A stretch of 59,040 nt of DNA from Oscillospiraceae bacterium (GTDB lineage Bacteria; Bacillota; Clostridia; Oscillospirales; Oscillospiraceae): positions 1 to 59,040 of the forward strand of contig WQXY01000013.1 of assembly GCA_009781515.1 (NCBI GenBank), read 5' to 3'. Made by a program: the position numbers and the translations under genes. The first letter of the stretch is position 1. Each line of letters opens with the position of its first letter. Below the pieces are notes generated by a model that worked only from the letters and a program-made list of their open reading frames with translations, searched no databases and was not told the DNA's origin. This document shows, one piece after another, positions 29,387 through 38,335 of this stretch.

Positions 29387-30508
29387 ATGTGTGATGCAAT
29401 ATATTCAATATGGCTTTCCAATTGTAATAAAATAGGAACGGCTCGTGCAAAAGCACTTATAGAGTATTTCGGCTCGGCTCAAAATGTTTATAACGCGAGT
29501 GAAAGTCAACTTCGTGATATTGACGGATTGAGACAAAACATATCTTCACAATTAATAAATAAAGACCTTGCTGCTTCCGAGAAGATAATGGAAGCTTGCA
29601 ATAAAATAGGCTGCACAGTTATCGGACTGTCTGATAGCGAATATCCCGAGCGGCTTCGTAATATCTTTGACCCGCCGACAGTTCTCTATATAAGAGGTAT
29701 TCTACCGAAAATCGACGACAATCCGGTTGTTGGTGTTGTTGGTACAAGACATTGTACTCCTTATGGTATAAAACATGCCGAAAGTACAGGTCAAAAGCTA
29801 TCCGCCTCAGGTGTTACAGTGGTGACGGGACTTGCCAGAGGAATAGACGCTGCAGCAGCAAGGGGAGCACTTCAAGGTGATACGCCAATGATAGGTGTCA
29901 TTGGAACAGGTGTGGATATTGCATATCCGGCACAAAACAAAGCACTCTATAAAGAGGTACTGAAATCGGGAGCGATTGTCAGCGAATATCCGCCGGGAAC
30001 TCCCGTACTTCCGGGACATTTCCCTGCACGAAACAGAATTATCAGCGGATTATCAAACGGTGTTGCCGTAATTGAAGCGCCTGTCAAAAGCGGAGCATTA
30101 ATAACAGCCGAAAGAGCACTCGAGCAAGGACGCGATGTATTTTCACTTCCGGGAAATGTTGATGCGCTTGCTTGTATAGGCTCAAATAAGCTGCTTCGTG
30201 ACGGTGCAATACCGTTTTTAAGTGCCGATGATATAATTGATGAATACAAGGATTTATTTGACGGGATAAAAAAACCATTTGACAATACCGTAGCGGTAGA
30301 CTATATTGACTTAGACAAGCTGTCGGATAAGCTCGACGGAAACTCAAAAATAATTGCAATGTCAATAGGTTTTAATTTGGTTGATACTGCAGATATTATC
30401 GCAAATACCGGGCTTGATGCACAAAGTGTCTTGTCATCGCTTACATTAATGGAGCTTGACGGATATTTGAGGCGTGACCTTATCGGAAGATGGGAGATTG
30501 TTAGATAA
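29387..30508 (+). CDS. dprA: DNA processing protein DprA
   Basis: It binds single-stranded DNA and loads RecA in natural transformation. The Rossmann-fold core has VVGVVGTRHCTPYGI, VTGLARGIDAAAARGAL, GTGVDIAYPAQN and FPARNRIISGLSNGVAVIEA. The C-terminal part (SIGFNLVDTADIIANTGLDAQSVLSSLTLMELDGYLRR) is the winged-helix domain. Start 29387 gives 373 residues, with AAGGGG upstream. Its stop abuts the topA start. The gene occurs in many bacteria not known to be competent. Confidence 0.95.
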   Translation: MCDAIYSIWLSNCNKIGTARAKALIEYFGSAQNVYNASESQLRDIDGLRQNISSQLINKDLAASEKIMEACNKIGCTVIGLSDSEYPERLRNIFDPPTVLYIRGILPKIDDNPVVGVVGTRHCTPYGIKHAESTGQKLSASGVTVVTGLARGIDAAAARGALQGDTPMIGVIGTGVDIAYPAQNKALYKEVLKSGAIVSEYPPGTPVLPGHFPARNRIISGLSNGVAVIEAPVKSGALITAERALEQGRDVFSLPGNVDALACIGSNKLLRDGAIPFLSADDIIDEYKDLFDGIKKPFDNTVAVDYIDLDKLSDKLDGNSKIIAMSIGFNLVDTADIIANTGLDAQSVLSSLTLMELDGYLRRDLIGRWEIVR

Positions 30509-32749
30509 ATGGCAAAAGATACAAATCTTGTAATTGTAGAGTCACCCGCAAAGGCAAAAACCATAGGTAAATATCTCGGTCCCACATTTAAGATTACCGC
30601 ATCCATGGGGCATCTTCGCGATTTGCCGAAAAGCAAAATCGGTGTTGATTTTGACAACGGCTTTAAGCCGGATTATCAGCCCGTCAAGGCACGGGAAGAT
30701 GTCATCAAACAGCTTAAAACAGCGGTTAAAGGAAGCAGTAACATTTATCTTGCAACCGACCCCGACCGTGAGGGTGAGGCTATATCATGGCATTTGAAAG
30801 AGCTGCTTAATCTGCCCGATGACAGAACCTTTCGTGTCAGTTTTAACGAAATAACTCAAAAGGTTGTACGCGCCGCTATTGAAAACCCGCGTGCTATTGA
30901 TATTGATTTGGTAAATGCACAGCAGGCAAGACGCATTTTGGACCGTATAGTCGGTTATAAGCTCAGTCCGCTGCTTTGGAAGAAAATCCGCCGCGGTCTT
31001 TCGGCAGGCAGGGTTCAATCTGTTGCCTCGCGGATGGTTGTTGACAGGGAAAACGATATCAGAGGTTTTACTCCCGAGGAATACTGGCTGCTCTCAGTAG
31101 AGCTTGAAACGCTGAAAAAAGCAGGTAAATTCACAGCCTCATATATTGGCATAGACGGTAAAAAAACCGAGCTTCGCAGTGAAGACGAGGTTAATAAGGT
31201 TGTCAGTGCAGTATCGGGCTCCGATTTTACTGTTACCTCAATAAAAAGAACAAATAAAAAACGCTCGGCATCGCCGCCGTTTATTACATCAACGCTTCAA
31301 CAGGAAGCCTCACGCCGCCTTGGTATGACTCCCCGCCAAACAATGGCAATAGCTCAGCAGCTTTATGAAGGTGTAGACATCACAGGAAAAGGAACAGTCG
31401 GACTTATTACATATATGAGAACGGACTCACTTCGTATCTCTGATGATGCCATGGGCGAAGCCAAAGGGTTTATAACAAACACCTACGGTAAGGATTTTTA
31501 TCCCGAAACCCCGAATGTATATAAATCAAAAGGCAGTGCGCAGGATGCACACGAAGCAATACGTCCGAGCAGTGTGCTGCTCACACCCGAGAGTATAAAA
31601 AGTAGCCTCAGGGGCGACCAGTACCGTTTATACCGCCTGATTTGGAGCCGTTTTGTCGCAAGTCAAATGGCAGCCGCTGTTTATGACAGCGTTAGTGTTG
31701 ATGTGACCTCTGCAGGGCATGTATTTCGTGCAAACAACTCTGTCATAATCTTTGCAGGGTTTACTGCCGTTTATGAAGAGCAAACTGATGACGAAAAAGA
31801 AAAGAAGCAATCGAAGCTTCCCGAACTGAATGAAAATGACGCTCTTAAGCTTGGTTCGATAGATAAAGAACAAAAATTTACACAGCCTGCTTCGCGCTAT
31901 ACCGAAGCAACACTTATAAGAGCAATGGAAGAAACGGGAGTCGGCAGACCGAGTACATACGCCCCTACAATATCAACTATCTTGGACAGAGAGTATGTTG
32001 TCAAGGAGGGTAAATTTTTGCGCCCCACACCTCTTGGTGAGGTGGTTGTAGGGTTGATGATGGAAAGATTTTCCGATATTGTCGATCTTCATTTTACCGC
32101 GCGTATGGAAGAACATCTTGACGATATAGAAAAAGGCAAGGATGACTGGCAACATGTGCTTGAAACCTTTTATGAGGGCTTTAGTAAGACTCTCGAAAAT
32201 GCCGAGGCTGCTCTTGAGGGTGAGAGGATAAAGGTTCCCGACGAGCTGTCTGATGAGTTGTGCGATTTGTGCGGTAAACAAATGGTTGTAAAATCAGGCA
32301 GATTTGGCAGATTTTTGGCATGTCCCGGTTTTCCCGATTGTACATTTACAAAACCGATTGTTGTCGAAATGCCGGGTAAATGCCCGAAATGCGGACTTCG
32401 TATCTTAAAGAGAACATCAAAAAAAGGTTATCCGTATTACGCATGTGAAATAAAAGACTGCGGGTTTATGACATGGGATGTGCCTGTAGCCGATAATTGT
32501 ACACAGTGCGGACAGACAATGTTTAAGCTCTCGGGCAGAGGGGCAAAAAAGCCGTTTTGTGTCAACGAAAAATGTTCACTGTTTTTGCCCGAAGATAAAC
32601 GCGGATATAAAATCAGACAGAAAAAAGAAGACGATAAAGAAAGCAAGGAAACTACAACAGGCAAGAAAGCCGCAGCCCCTGCAAAAAAGAAAGCAACTGC
32701 AAAAAAGAAGACTACGGCAACCAAAAAGAAAACCGGTAAGGCAAAATGA
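30509..32749 (+). CDS. topA: DNA topoisomerase I
   Basis: It relaxes negative supercoils. The N-terminal Toprim domain (VIVESPAKAKTIGKYLG, ATDPDREGEAISWHL) and the catalytic Tyr302 in TYMRTDSLR are present. The C-terminus has three zinc ribbons (CDLCGKQM, CPKCGLRI, CTQCGQTM, each closed by further Cys) and a Lys/Ala/Thr tail that binds DNA without sequence preference. It has 746 residues. ATG immediately follows dprA, and its end overlaps trmFO by 4 bases. Confidence 0.97.
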   Translation: MAKDTNLVIVESPAKAKTIGKYLGPTFKITASMGHLRDLPKSKIGVDFDNGFKPDYQPVKAREDVIKQLKTAVKGSSNIYLATDPDREGEAISWHLKELLNLPDDRTFRVSFNEITQKVVRAAIENPRAIDIDLVNAQQARRILDRIVGYKLSPLLWKKIRRGLSAGRVQSVASRMVVDRENDIRGFTPEEYWLLSVELETLKKAGKFTASYIGIDGKKTELRSEDEVNKVVSAVSGSDFTVTSIKRTNKKRSASPPFITSTLQQEASRRLGMTPRQTMAIAQQLYEGVDITGKGTVGLITYMRTDSLRISDDAMGEAKGFITNTYGKDFYPETPNVYKSKGSAQDAHEAIRPSSVLLTPESIKSSLRGDQYRLYRLIWSRFVASQMAAAVYDSVSVDVTSAGHVFRANNSVIIFAGFTAVYEEQTDDEKEKKQSKLPELNENDALKLGSIDKEQKFTQPASRYTEATLIRAMEETGVGRPSTYAPTISTILDREYVVKEGKFLRPTPLGEVVVGLMMERFSDIVDLHFTARMEEHLDDIEKGKDDWQHVLETFYEGFSKTLENAEAALEGERIKVPDELSDELCDLCGKQMVVKSGRFGRFLACPGFPDCTFTKPIVVEMPGKCPKCGLRILKRTSKKGYPYYACEIKDCGFMTWDVPVADNCTQCGQTMFKLSGRGAKKPFCVNEKCSLFLPEDKRGYKIRQKKEDDKESKETTTGKKAAAPAKKKATAKKKTTATKKKTGKAK

Positions 32750-34059
32750 GTCAGACCGTTAAGGTTATCGGTGCGGGTCTTGCAGGCTGCGAGGCTGCAT
32801 GGCAGCTTGCGGGCAGGGGTATTCATACAGAGCTTTACGAGATGAAACCGCATAATAAAACACCCGCTCACAGCTCGGATAATTTTGCAGAGCTTGTCTG
32901 CTCAAACTCGCTTCGGGCTTGCGATATCTCAAATGCAGTAGGGCTATTAAAAGAGGAAATGCGAAAGCTCGGCAGCCTGATAATTGAAAGTGCTTATAAA
33001 ACAAGAATACCTGCAGGCGGAGCACTCGCGGTTGACCGTGAAAAGTTTGCGGCTCTCATAACAGACAAAATAATAAACCATCCGAAAATCGAGATTAAAA
33101 CGCAGGAAATTACCGATATCCCGGATGGTTTTGTCATAATAGCAACAGGTCCCTTAACGAGTGATGCTTTAGCTGTGAAAATAAAGGCTCTTATGCCCGA
33201 CAAGAAAATGCTCAGCTTCTTTGACGCGGCAGCACCAATAGTGACCTATGAGAGCATAGACCTTGAAAATGCATATTTTGCCTCACGCTATGACAAGGGC
33301 GATGCAGATTATATTAACTGCCCGATGAATGAAGATGAGTATAAGGCTTTTTATTCGGAGCTTATAAATGCACAGATTGCACCACTACACGGCTTTGAGG
33401 ACAAAACGGTTTTTGAGGGCTGTATGCCCATAGAGGTAATGGCGCGCCGAGGTGAAGATACAATGCGTTTTGGTCCGCTCAAGCCTGTCGGACTGCGAGA
33501 CCCGAAAACAGGCAAGACGCCTTATGCCGTTGTGCAGCTGCGGCGGGACAATATTGAAGGTACGCTTTATAATCTTGTGGGATTTCAGACAAACTTAAAA
33601 TTTCCGGAGCAAAAACGTGTGTTTGCAATGGTACCCGCACTTAAAAACTCAAATTTTGTACGATATGGTGTAATGCACAGAAACACATATATTGACGCAC
33701 CAAATCTGCTTGACAGATATAACCGCCTGAGGGCAAATCCGAAAATCAGGTTTGCAGGGCAGATAACCGGAGTGGAGGGTTATGTAGAGTCTGCATCAAG
33801 CGGACTTTTAACGGGACTTGAAACTGTGCGGGAGCTGCTTGGACTGCCTCAGATAGATTTTCCGAAAACCACAGCCATTGGTGCTCTTTCATTATATATA
33901 TCGCAGCAGTGCACTTCGCATTTTCAGCCGATGAATATAAATTTTGGACTGATAGAACCTCTTGATGTAAGAGTTAAGGGTAAAAAAGATAAAAACAAAG
34001 CGATAGCCGAAAGGTCTCTCAAGCAAATTGACGAGATAATCGAAAGGATTAATGAATGA
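32746..34059 (+). CDS. trmFO: Folate-dependent tRNA (uracil-54) C5-methyltransferase
   Basis: It makes ribothymidine 54 in the tRNA T-loop, using methylenetetrahydrofolate and FAD. The dinucleotide site VIGAGLAGCEAAWQLAGRG is followed by YEMKPHNKTPAHSSDNFAELVCSNSLR, the TrmFO signature; the C-terminal PMNINFGL segment is also typical. The 437 residues match the family. It overlaps topA and plsX by ATGA at both ends, so the three are translationally coupled. Confidence 0.97.
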   Translation: MSQTVKVIGAGLAGCEAAWQLAGRGIHTELYEMKPHNKTPAHSSDNFAELVCSNSLRACDISNAVGLLKEEMRKLGSLIIESAYKTRIPAGGALAVDREKFAALITDKIINHPKIEIKTQEITDIPDGFVIIATGPLTSDALAVKIKALMPDKKMLSFFDAAAPIVTYESIDLENAYFASRYDKGDADYINCPMNEDEYKAFYSELINAQIAPLHGFEDKTVFEGCMPIEVMARRGEDTMRFGPLKPVGLRDPKTGKTPYAVVQLRRDNIEGTLYNLVGFQTNLKFPEQKRVFAMVPALKNSNFVRYGVMHRNTYIDAPNLLDRYNRLRANPKIRFAGQITGVEGYVESASSGLLTGLETVRELLGLPQIDFPKTTAIGALSLYISQQCTSHFQPMNINFGLIEPLDVRVKGKKDKNKAIAERSLKQIDEIIERINE

Positions 34060-35084
34060 AAATAATTGTTGACGCAATGGGCGGGGATAATGCCCCTGAT
34101 GAAATTGTTCTCGGTGCTGTTAATGCTGCCGTTAAAATGGATATTGAAGTTACACTTGTAGGCAAAGGTGAGGATATTTTACGCTGCATTGAACGAATGG
34201 GTTTTGGCGAGTTGCCAAAGGGCATAAAAATTGTCAATGCCACACAGGTTATAGAAATCGAAGATGACCCTTCCACGGCAATCAGGGTAAAAAAAGACTC
34301 CTCACTTACCGTCGGCTTTAATCTGCTTCGCGACGGAAAAGGTGACGCGCTCGTATCGGCAGGGAGCACGGGAGCGCTTCTTTCGGGAGCTACTCTCATT
34401 GTAAAGAGAATACGAGGACTGCGGCGTGCGGCACTTGCTCCTGTTATACCGAGTGCTTCGGGAGGTTTTGTCCTCATTGACTGCGGCGCAAATGCCGAGT
34501 GTACTCCCGAATACCTCTTGCAGTTTGCATACATGGGTTCTTTTTATGCCGAGGACGTACTATCCGTAAAGTCCGCCCGTATCGGACTTCTAAATAACGG
34601 AGCAGAGGAAACCAAAGGAACAACGCTGCAACAGGAAACATATAAACTGCTCAAACAATCAAACTTAAACTTTATCGGCAATGTCGAAGCCAAAGATGCC
34701 TTTAAGGGAGCTTGCGATGTGCTTGTTTGTGACGGTTTTACGGGTAATATTATGCTCAAAACAATTGAGGGCACGGCGAAGCTCGTTATGTCCGAGTTAA
34801 AGTCGGTTTATATGAGCAGCTTAAAAACAAAAATTTCGGCTATGATGATAAAGAAAAATATGTCAGGGCTTAAAAAGAAGCTTAATCCTGATGAAACAGG
34901 CGGAACGGCACTGCTTGGTATTTCAAAACCTGTCATAAAAGCTCACGGTTCATCGGGTGAAATTGCCATTGAAAACGCGATTGCTCAAGCTGTGCTTGAG
35001 GTTAAATCGGATATTGCTTCAAAAATTAAAGATAACATCGAAAGTATGAAGATTGCTATTGACATAACCGCTGATGAGACTTAG
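34056..35084 (+). CDS. plsX: Phosphate acyltransferase PlsX
   Basis: It makes acyl-phosphate from acyl-ACP for phospholipid synthesis at the membrane surface. The 342 residues begin MKIIVDAMGGDNAPDEIVLGAVNA and carry VSAGSTGALL and GFTGNIMLK. Many Firmicutes place fabD/fabG/acpP between plsX and rnc; here rnc follows directly after 31 bases, so acyl carrier protein must be encoded elsewhere. Confidence 0.96.
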   Translation: MKIIVDAMGGDNAPDEIVLGAVNAAVKMDIEVTLVGKGEDILRCIERMGFGELPKGIKIVNATQVIEIEDDPSTAIRVKKDSSLTVGFNLLRDGKGDALVSAGSTGALLSGATLIVKRIRGLRRAALAPVIPSASGGFVLIDCGANAECTPEYLLQFAYMGSFYAEDVLSVKSARIGLLNNGAEETKGTTLQQETYKLLKQSNLNFIGNVEAKDAFKGACDVLVCDGFTGNIMLKTIEGTAKLVMSELKSVYMSSLKTKISAMMIKKNMSGLKKKLNPDETGGTALLGISKPVIKAHGSSGEIAIENAIAQAVLEVKSDIASKIKDNIESMKIAIDITADET

Positions 35085-35115
35085 AATTTATAACAATAAA
35101 TAAGAGGACTTCTCA

Positions 35116-35811
35116 ATGGGTGATAATAACATTAAGCAGCTTCAAGAAAAGCTGAATTACAAGTTCAAAAAGACAAAACTGCTTGAATTGGCACTGACTC
35201 ACAGTTCATATGCAAATGACAATAAAATGAGCACTCATGTCAGCAATCAGCGTCTTGAATTTCTCGGGGACTCCGTGCTCGGAATGATAGTGGCTCAGCT
35301 TATATACAAAAACAAACCGGAGCTGACAGAGGGCAAAATGTCGAAGCTTCGCGCAGACCTTGTTTGCGAGAAAACACTTGCCGGATTTGCCCGCGGGTTT
35401 GACCTTGGTTCGTACTTACTGCTATCATTCGGGGAGTCAAAAAACGGCGGCAGGGAGCGTCCGTCAATATTAGCTGACGCATTTGAGGCAGTTATTGCAG
35501 CGATTTATTTAGATGGCGGCTTAAAGCCGGCAATGAAGTTTGTTAAGGGTATATTTTTACCGTATATAAAAAACCCCATAATTCATGACTCCGACTATAA
35601 GACCGTTTTTCAAGAGTTTATACAGCCCAAAACAGAGCTATCATATACATATGAAACCGTAGCAGAGGAAGGTCCAAATCACAACAAGCTCTTTACGGTT
35701 GAGCTGAGAGTAAACGGCGAAACAAAAGGTACAGGAACAGGAAAAAGTAAAAAAATAGCTGAGCAGGCCGCTGCAAAAGAAGCTTTATTGAATTTGAAGG
35801 GAGACACATAA
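35116..35811 (+). CDS. rnc: Ribonuclease III
   Basis: It cuts double-stranded RNA, including rRNA precursors. The 231 residues have the catalytic signature QRLEFLGDSVLGM, the second acidic cluster LADAFEAVIAAIYLD, and a C-terminal double-stranded RNA binding domain (PKTELSYTYETVAEEGPNHNK onward). AAGAGGA lies upstream. In most Firmicutes smc follows; here a GH94 gene starts on the rnc stop codon (TAATG). Confidence 0.97.
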   Translation: MGDNNIKQLQEKLNYKFKKTKLLELALTHSSYANDNKMSTHVSNQRLEFLGDSVLGMIVAQLIYKNKPELTEGKMSKLRADLVCEKTLAGFARGFDLGSYLLLSFGESKNGGRERPSILADAFEAVIAAIYLDGGLKPAMKFVKGIFLPYIKNPIIHDSDYKTVFQEFIQPKTELSYTYETVAEEGPNHNKLFTVELRVNGETKGTGTGKSKKIAEQAAAKEALLNLKGDT

Positions 35812-38198
35812 TGCAATACGGATACTTTGACGAAAAAAACAGGGAGTATGTTATTACAAATCCCGCAACCCCGTCCGCTTGGGCAAACTATCTCGGTTCC
35901 CCCGAATACGGCGCAATCATCTCAAACAACGCAGGCGGTTACAGTTTTGTAAAATCAGGTGCAAAAGGAAGACTCACACGTTACCGCTTTAATTCTGTCA
36001 CGGCAGATCAACCCGGCAGATATATTTATATTCGCGACTTAAACGACGGCGATTTCTGGTCGGCATCATGGATGCCCGTCGGCAAGCCTCTTGATGTATA
36101 CGACTCCGAATGCCGCCATGGTACTGCATATACAACAATTACATCGGGATATAAAAACATAAAGACTGAAACACTCTTTTATGTGCCTCACAACGCTACA
36201 TATGAGGTTTGGCGTTTTAAGGTCACAAACAATGACTCAAAGCCCCGCAAGCTTGCTGTTACGGGGTTTGTTGAGTTTACAAATGACCCGCACTACGAGC
36301 AGGACCAAGTAAATCTTCAATACACACTGCTCATCAGCCGTACATATTTTAATAATGACAATCATATTCTTCAACGTTATAACGAAAACCACAAGGACCC
36401 GAGAAAAGACCGTTTCTTCGGTGTTTCGGGTGCCAAGGTCAGTGCATATTGCGGCGACAGAGACAAGTTTGTCGGAAATTACCGCAGCTATGCAAATCCG
36501 GCAGGTATTTCAGACGGTCTGAAAAACGACTTAAACTATTGCGGCAACTCATGTGGTGCTTTGCAAAGTGATATAGAGCTTGCTCCCGGTGAAACAAAAG
36601 AGCTTATTTATCTTATGGGTAATAAGGCAAGCGACGAAGCCGACAAGCTGATTAATGAGTATAAAAATGCAAGTAAGGTTGAAGCCGACCTTAAGGAGCT
36701 TAAGGCATACTGGCATGGTATGCTCGATAACCTGCAGGTAAAAACACCCGACGATAAGTTTAATAATATGCTTAATGTCTGGAATGCTTACCAGTGCTTT
36801 ATTACATTCATTTGGTCACGTGCCGCATCGTTCCAATATTGCGGACTTCGTAACGGATTTGGCTATCGTGACACGGTTCAGGATATTCAAGGCATAATCC
36901 ACTTATCACCCCAAATGGCTCGCAGTCAAATCGAATTTATGCTCTCGGCGCAGGTTTCAAACGGTGCGGGCTTGCCGCTTGTTAAGTATGACCACAACGC
37001 AGGCTTTGAGGACACGCCCGATGATGACTCATATGTCAAAGAAACAGACCACCCGAGCTATCGTGCAGACGACGCACTGTGGCTATTCCCGACAATTAAA
37101 AAGTACATTGACGAAACAGGTGAGCTTGATTTCCTCGACTTCGAAATTGTATTTGCAGATGTCAACGAGAAAGCTTCCGTCTATGAGCATCTCAAGCGTG
37201 CGATTAAATTCTCAATGGATAACCTCGGACCGCACAAAATACCCGCAGGCTTACATGCCGACTGGAATGACTGCCTGCGTCTTGGCAAAATGGGTGAGTC
37301 CACATTTGTTTTGTTCCAGTTTATCTATGCAATGCGTGTCTTGAGGGATTACGCTGTGCTTAAAAATGATGCCGAATATATTTCATGGCTTGATAAAACT
37401 CTCGCCGAAATAACTAAAATAACAGACGATATCTGTTGGAATGAAGACCGCTGGATACGCGGCTTTAAGGAAACAGGCGAAGTCATCGGCAGAAAAGGCG
37501 ACCCCGAGGCTTCAATGTGGCTCAATCCGCAGTCATGGGGTGTCATTTCGGGTCACTCCGGTGCTGAGCGCGGTAAGCTGACAATGGACAGTGTATACCG
37601 TGAGCTTAATACACCTTACGGCACAATGCTTATGTATCCCGCATATAAGGACCACGCATTTGACGGTGCTCTTGCACTTGTCTTTAACAGAGGCGTTAAA
37701 GAAAATGCAGGCATATTCTGTCACTCTCAAGGTTGGGCAATTCTTGCCGAAGCACTTCTCGGACGTGGTGAGAGAGCTTATGAATATCTTCGCGAAATGT
37801 GCCCTGCATACATGAATGAAGATGCAGACCGCAGGGTTTTAGAACCCTATGCGCACGCACAGTCTATCGAAGCCAAGGACAGCCCGTTCCAAGGGCGTGC
37901 CCATATTCATTGGCTTACAGGTGCCGCCACAACCGTTATGGTTGCAATGGTTGAGGGTATACTCGGTCTCAAGCCCGCTCCCGATGGCATAGAGATTAAC
38001 CCGTCAATTTCATCGGATTGGAAAAACTGGAGCATGGTTAAGAAATTCCGCGGCAAAACGCTGAATATAACCATAAATAATCCCTCCGGTAGCCAAAACG
38101 GAGTAAAGTCGGTCACAGTCAACGGACAAAAGCTTGACGGAACATTTATCCCCGTATCTGTACTGTCGCAGGAAAATGATATAACAATAGAAATGTAG
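35811..38198 (+). CDS. GH94 phosphorylase, cellobionate/chitobiose phosphorylase-like branch
   Basis: A 795-residue inverting disaccharide phosphorylase that would split a beta-linked disaccharide with phosphate to give a sugar 1-phosphate. GH94 domains run full length; the catalytic acid is Asp487 in HADWNDCLRLG. Segments such as GRYIYIRDLNDGDFWSASW, SECRHGTAYTTI and WLTGAATTVMVA look closer to the cellobionic-acid and chitobiose phosphorylase branch than to classical cellobiose phosphorylase, which the next gene represents. The acceptor is therefore uncertain. AAGGGAG lies in the end of rnc and the start overlaps the rnc stop, tying its expression to the housekeeping operon. The hairpin element copy 2 follows it. 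Confidence 0.88.
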   Translation: MQYGYFDEKNREYVITNPATPSAWANYLGSPEYGAIISNNAGGYSFVKSGAKGRLTRYRFNSVTADQPGRYIYIRDLNDGDFWSASWMPVGKPLDVYDSECRHGTAYTTITSGYKNIKTETLFYVPHNATYEVWRFKVTNNDSKPRKLAVTGFVEFTNDPHYEQDQVNLQYTLLISRTYFNNDNHILQRYNENHKDPRKDRFFGVSGAKVSAYCGDRDKFVGNYRSYANPAGISDGLKNDLNYCGNSCGALQSDIELAPGETKELIYLMGNKASDEADKLINEYKNASKVEADLKELKAYWHGMLDNLQVKTPDDKFNNMLNVWNAYQCFITFIWSRAASFQYCGLRNGFGYRDTVQDIQGIIHLSPQMARSQIEFMLSAQVSNGAGLPLVKYDHNAGFEDTPDDDSYVKETDHPSYRADDALWLFPTIKKYIDETGELDFLDFEIVFADVNEKASVYEHLKRAIKFSMDNLGPHKIPAGLHADWNDCLRLGKMGESTFVLFQFIYAMRVLRDYAVLKNDAEYISWLDKTLAEITKITDDICWNEDRWIRGFKETGEVIGRKGDPEASMWLNPQSWGVISGHSGAERGKLTMDSVYRELNTPYGTMLMYPAYKDHAFDGALALVFNRGVKENAGIFCHSQGWAILAEALLGRGERAYEYLREMCPAYMNEDADRRVLEPYAHAQSIEAKDSPFQGRAHIHWLTGAATTVMVAMVEGILGLKPAPDGIEINPSISSDWKNWSMVKKFRGKTLNITINNPSGSQNGVKSVTVNGQKLDGTFIPVSVLSQENDITIEM

Positions 38199-38202
38199 AA
38201 AT

Positions 38203-38302
38203 TTACATTAAGTAGGCAATTTTCTACGAATTTTTCGCTAACACGGGTCTTGTCGCCCTTGGTACGCGAAAAATCCGTAGCAAACAACCTACTTAATGCT
38301 AA
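38203..38302 (-). repeat. Conserved hairpin element, copy 2
   Basis: It begins 5 bases after the first GH94 stop. An 11-bp perfect foot (38206-38216 with 38288-38298) extends by TTA/TAA past a bulge at 38299. A middle and inner stem (38224-38238 with 38266-38280, 15 bp with one G-U) leads to the top. Positions 38228-38275 are the exact reverse complement of 21082-21129 in copy 1. In the foot, three base pairs differ from copy 1 and all are compensated. Read on the minus strand, it matches copy 1 in the plus sense. Confidence 0.85.
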
Positions 38303-38335
38303 CAAAAAATTAGAATGAAAGGATTATTTTCAATT

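Noticed and set aside
35085-35115. Missed acpP between plsX and rnc
   Set aside because: Only 31 bases separate the two genes.
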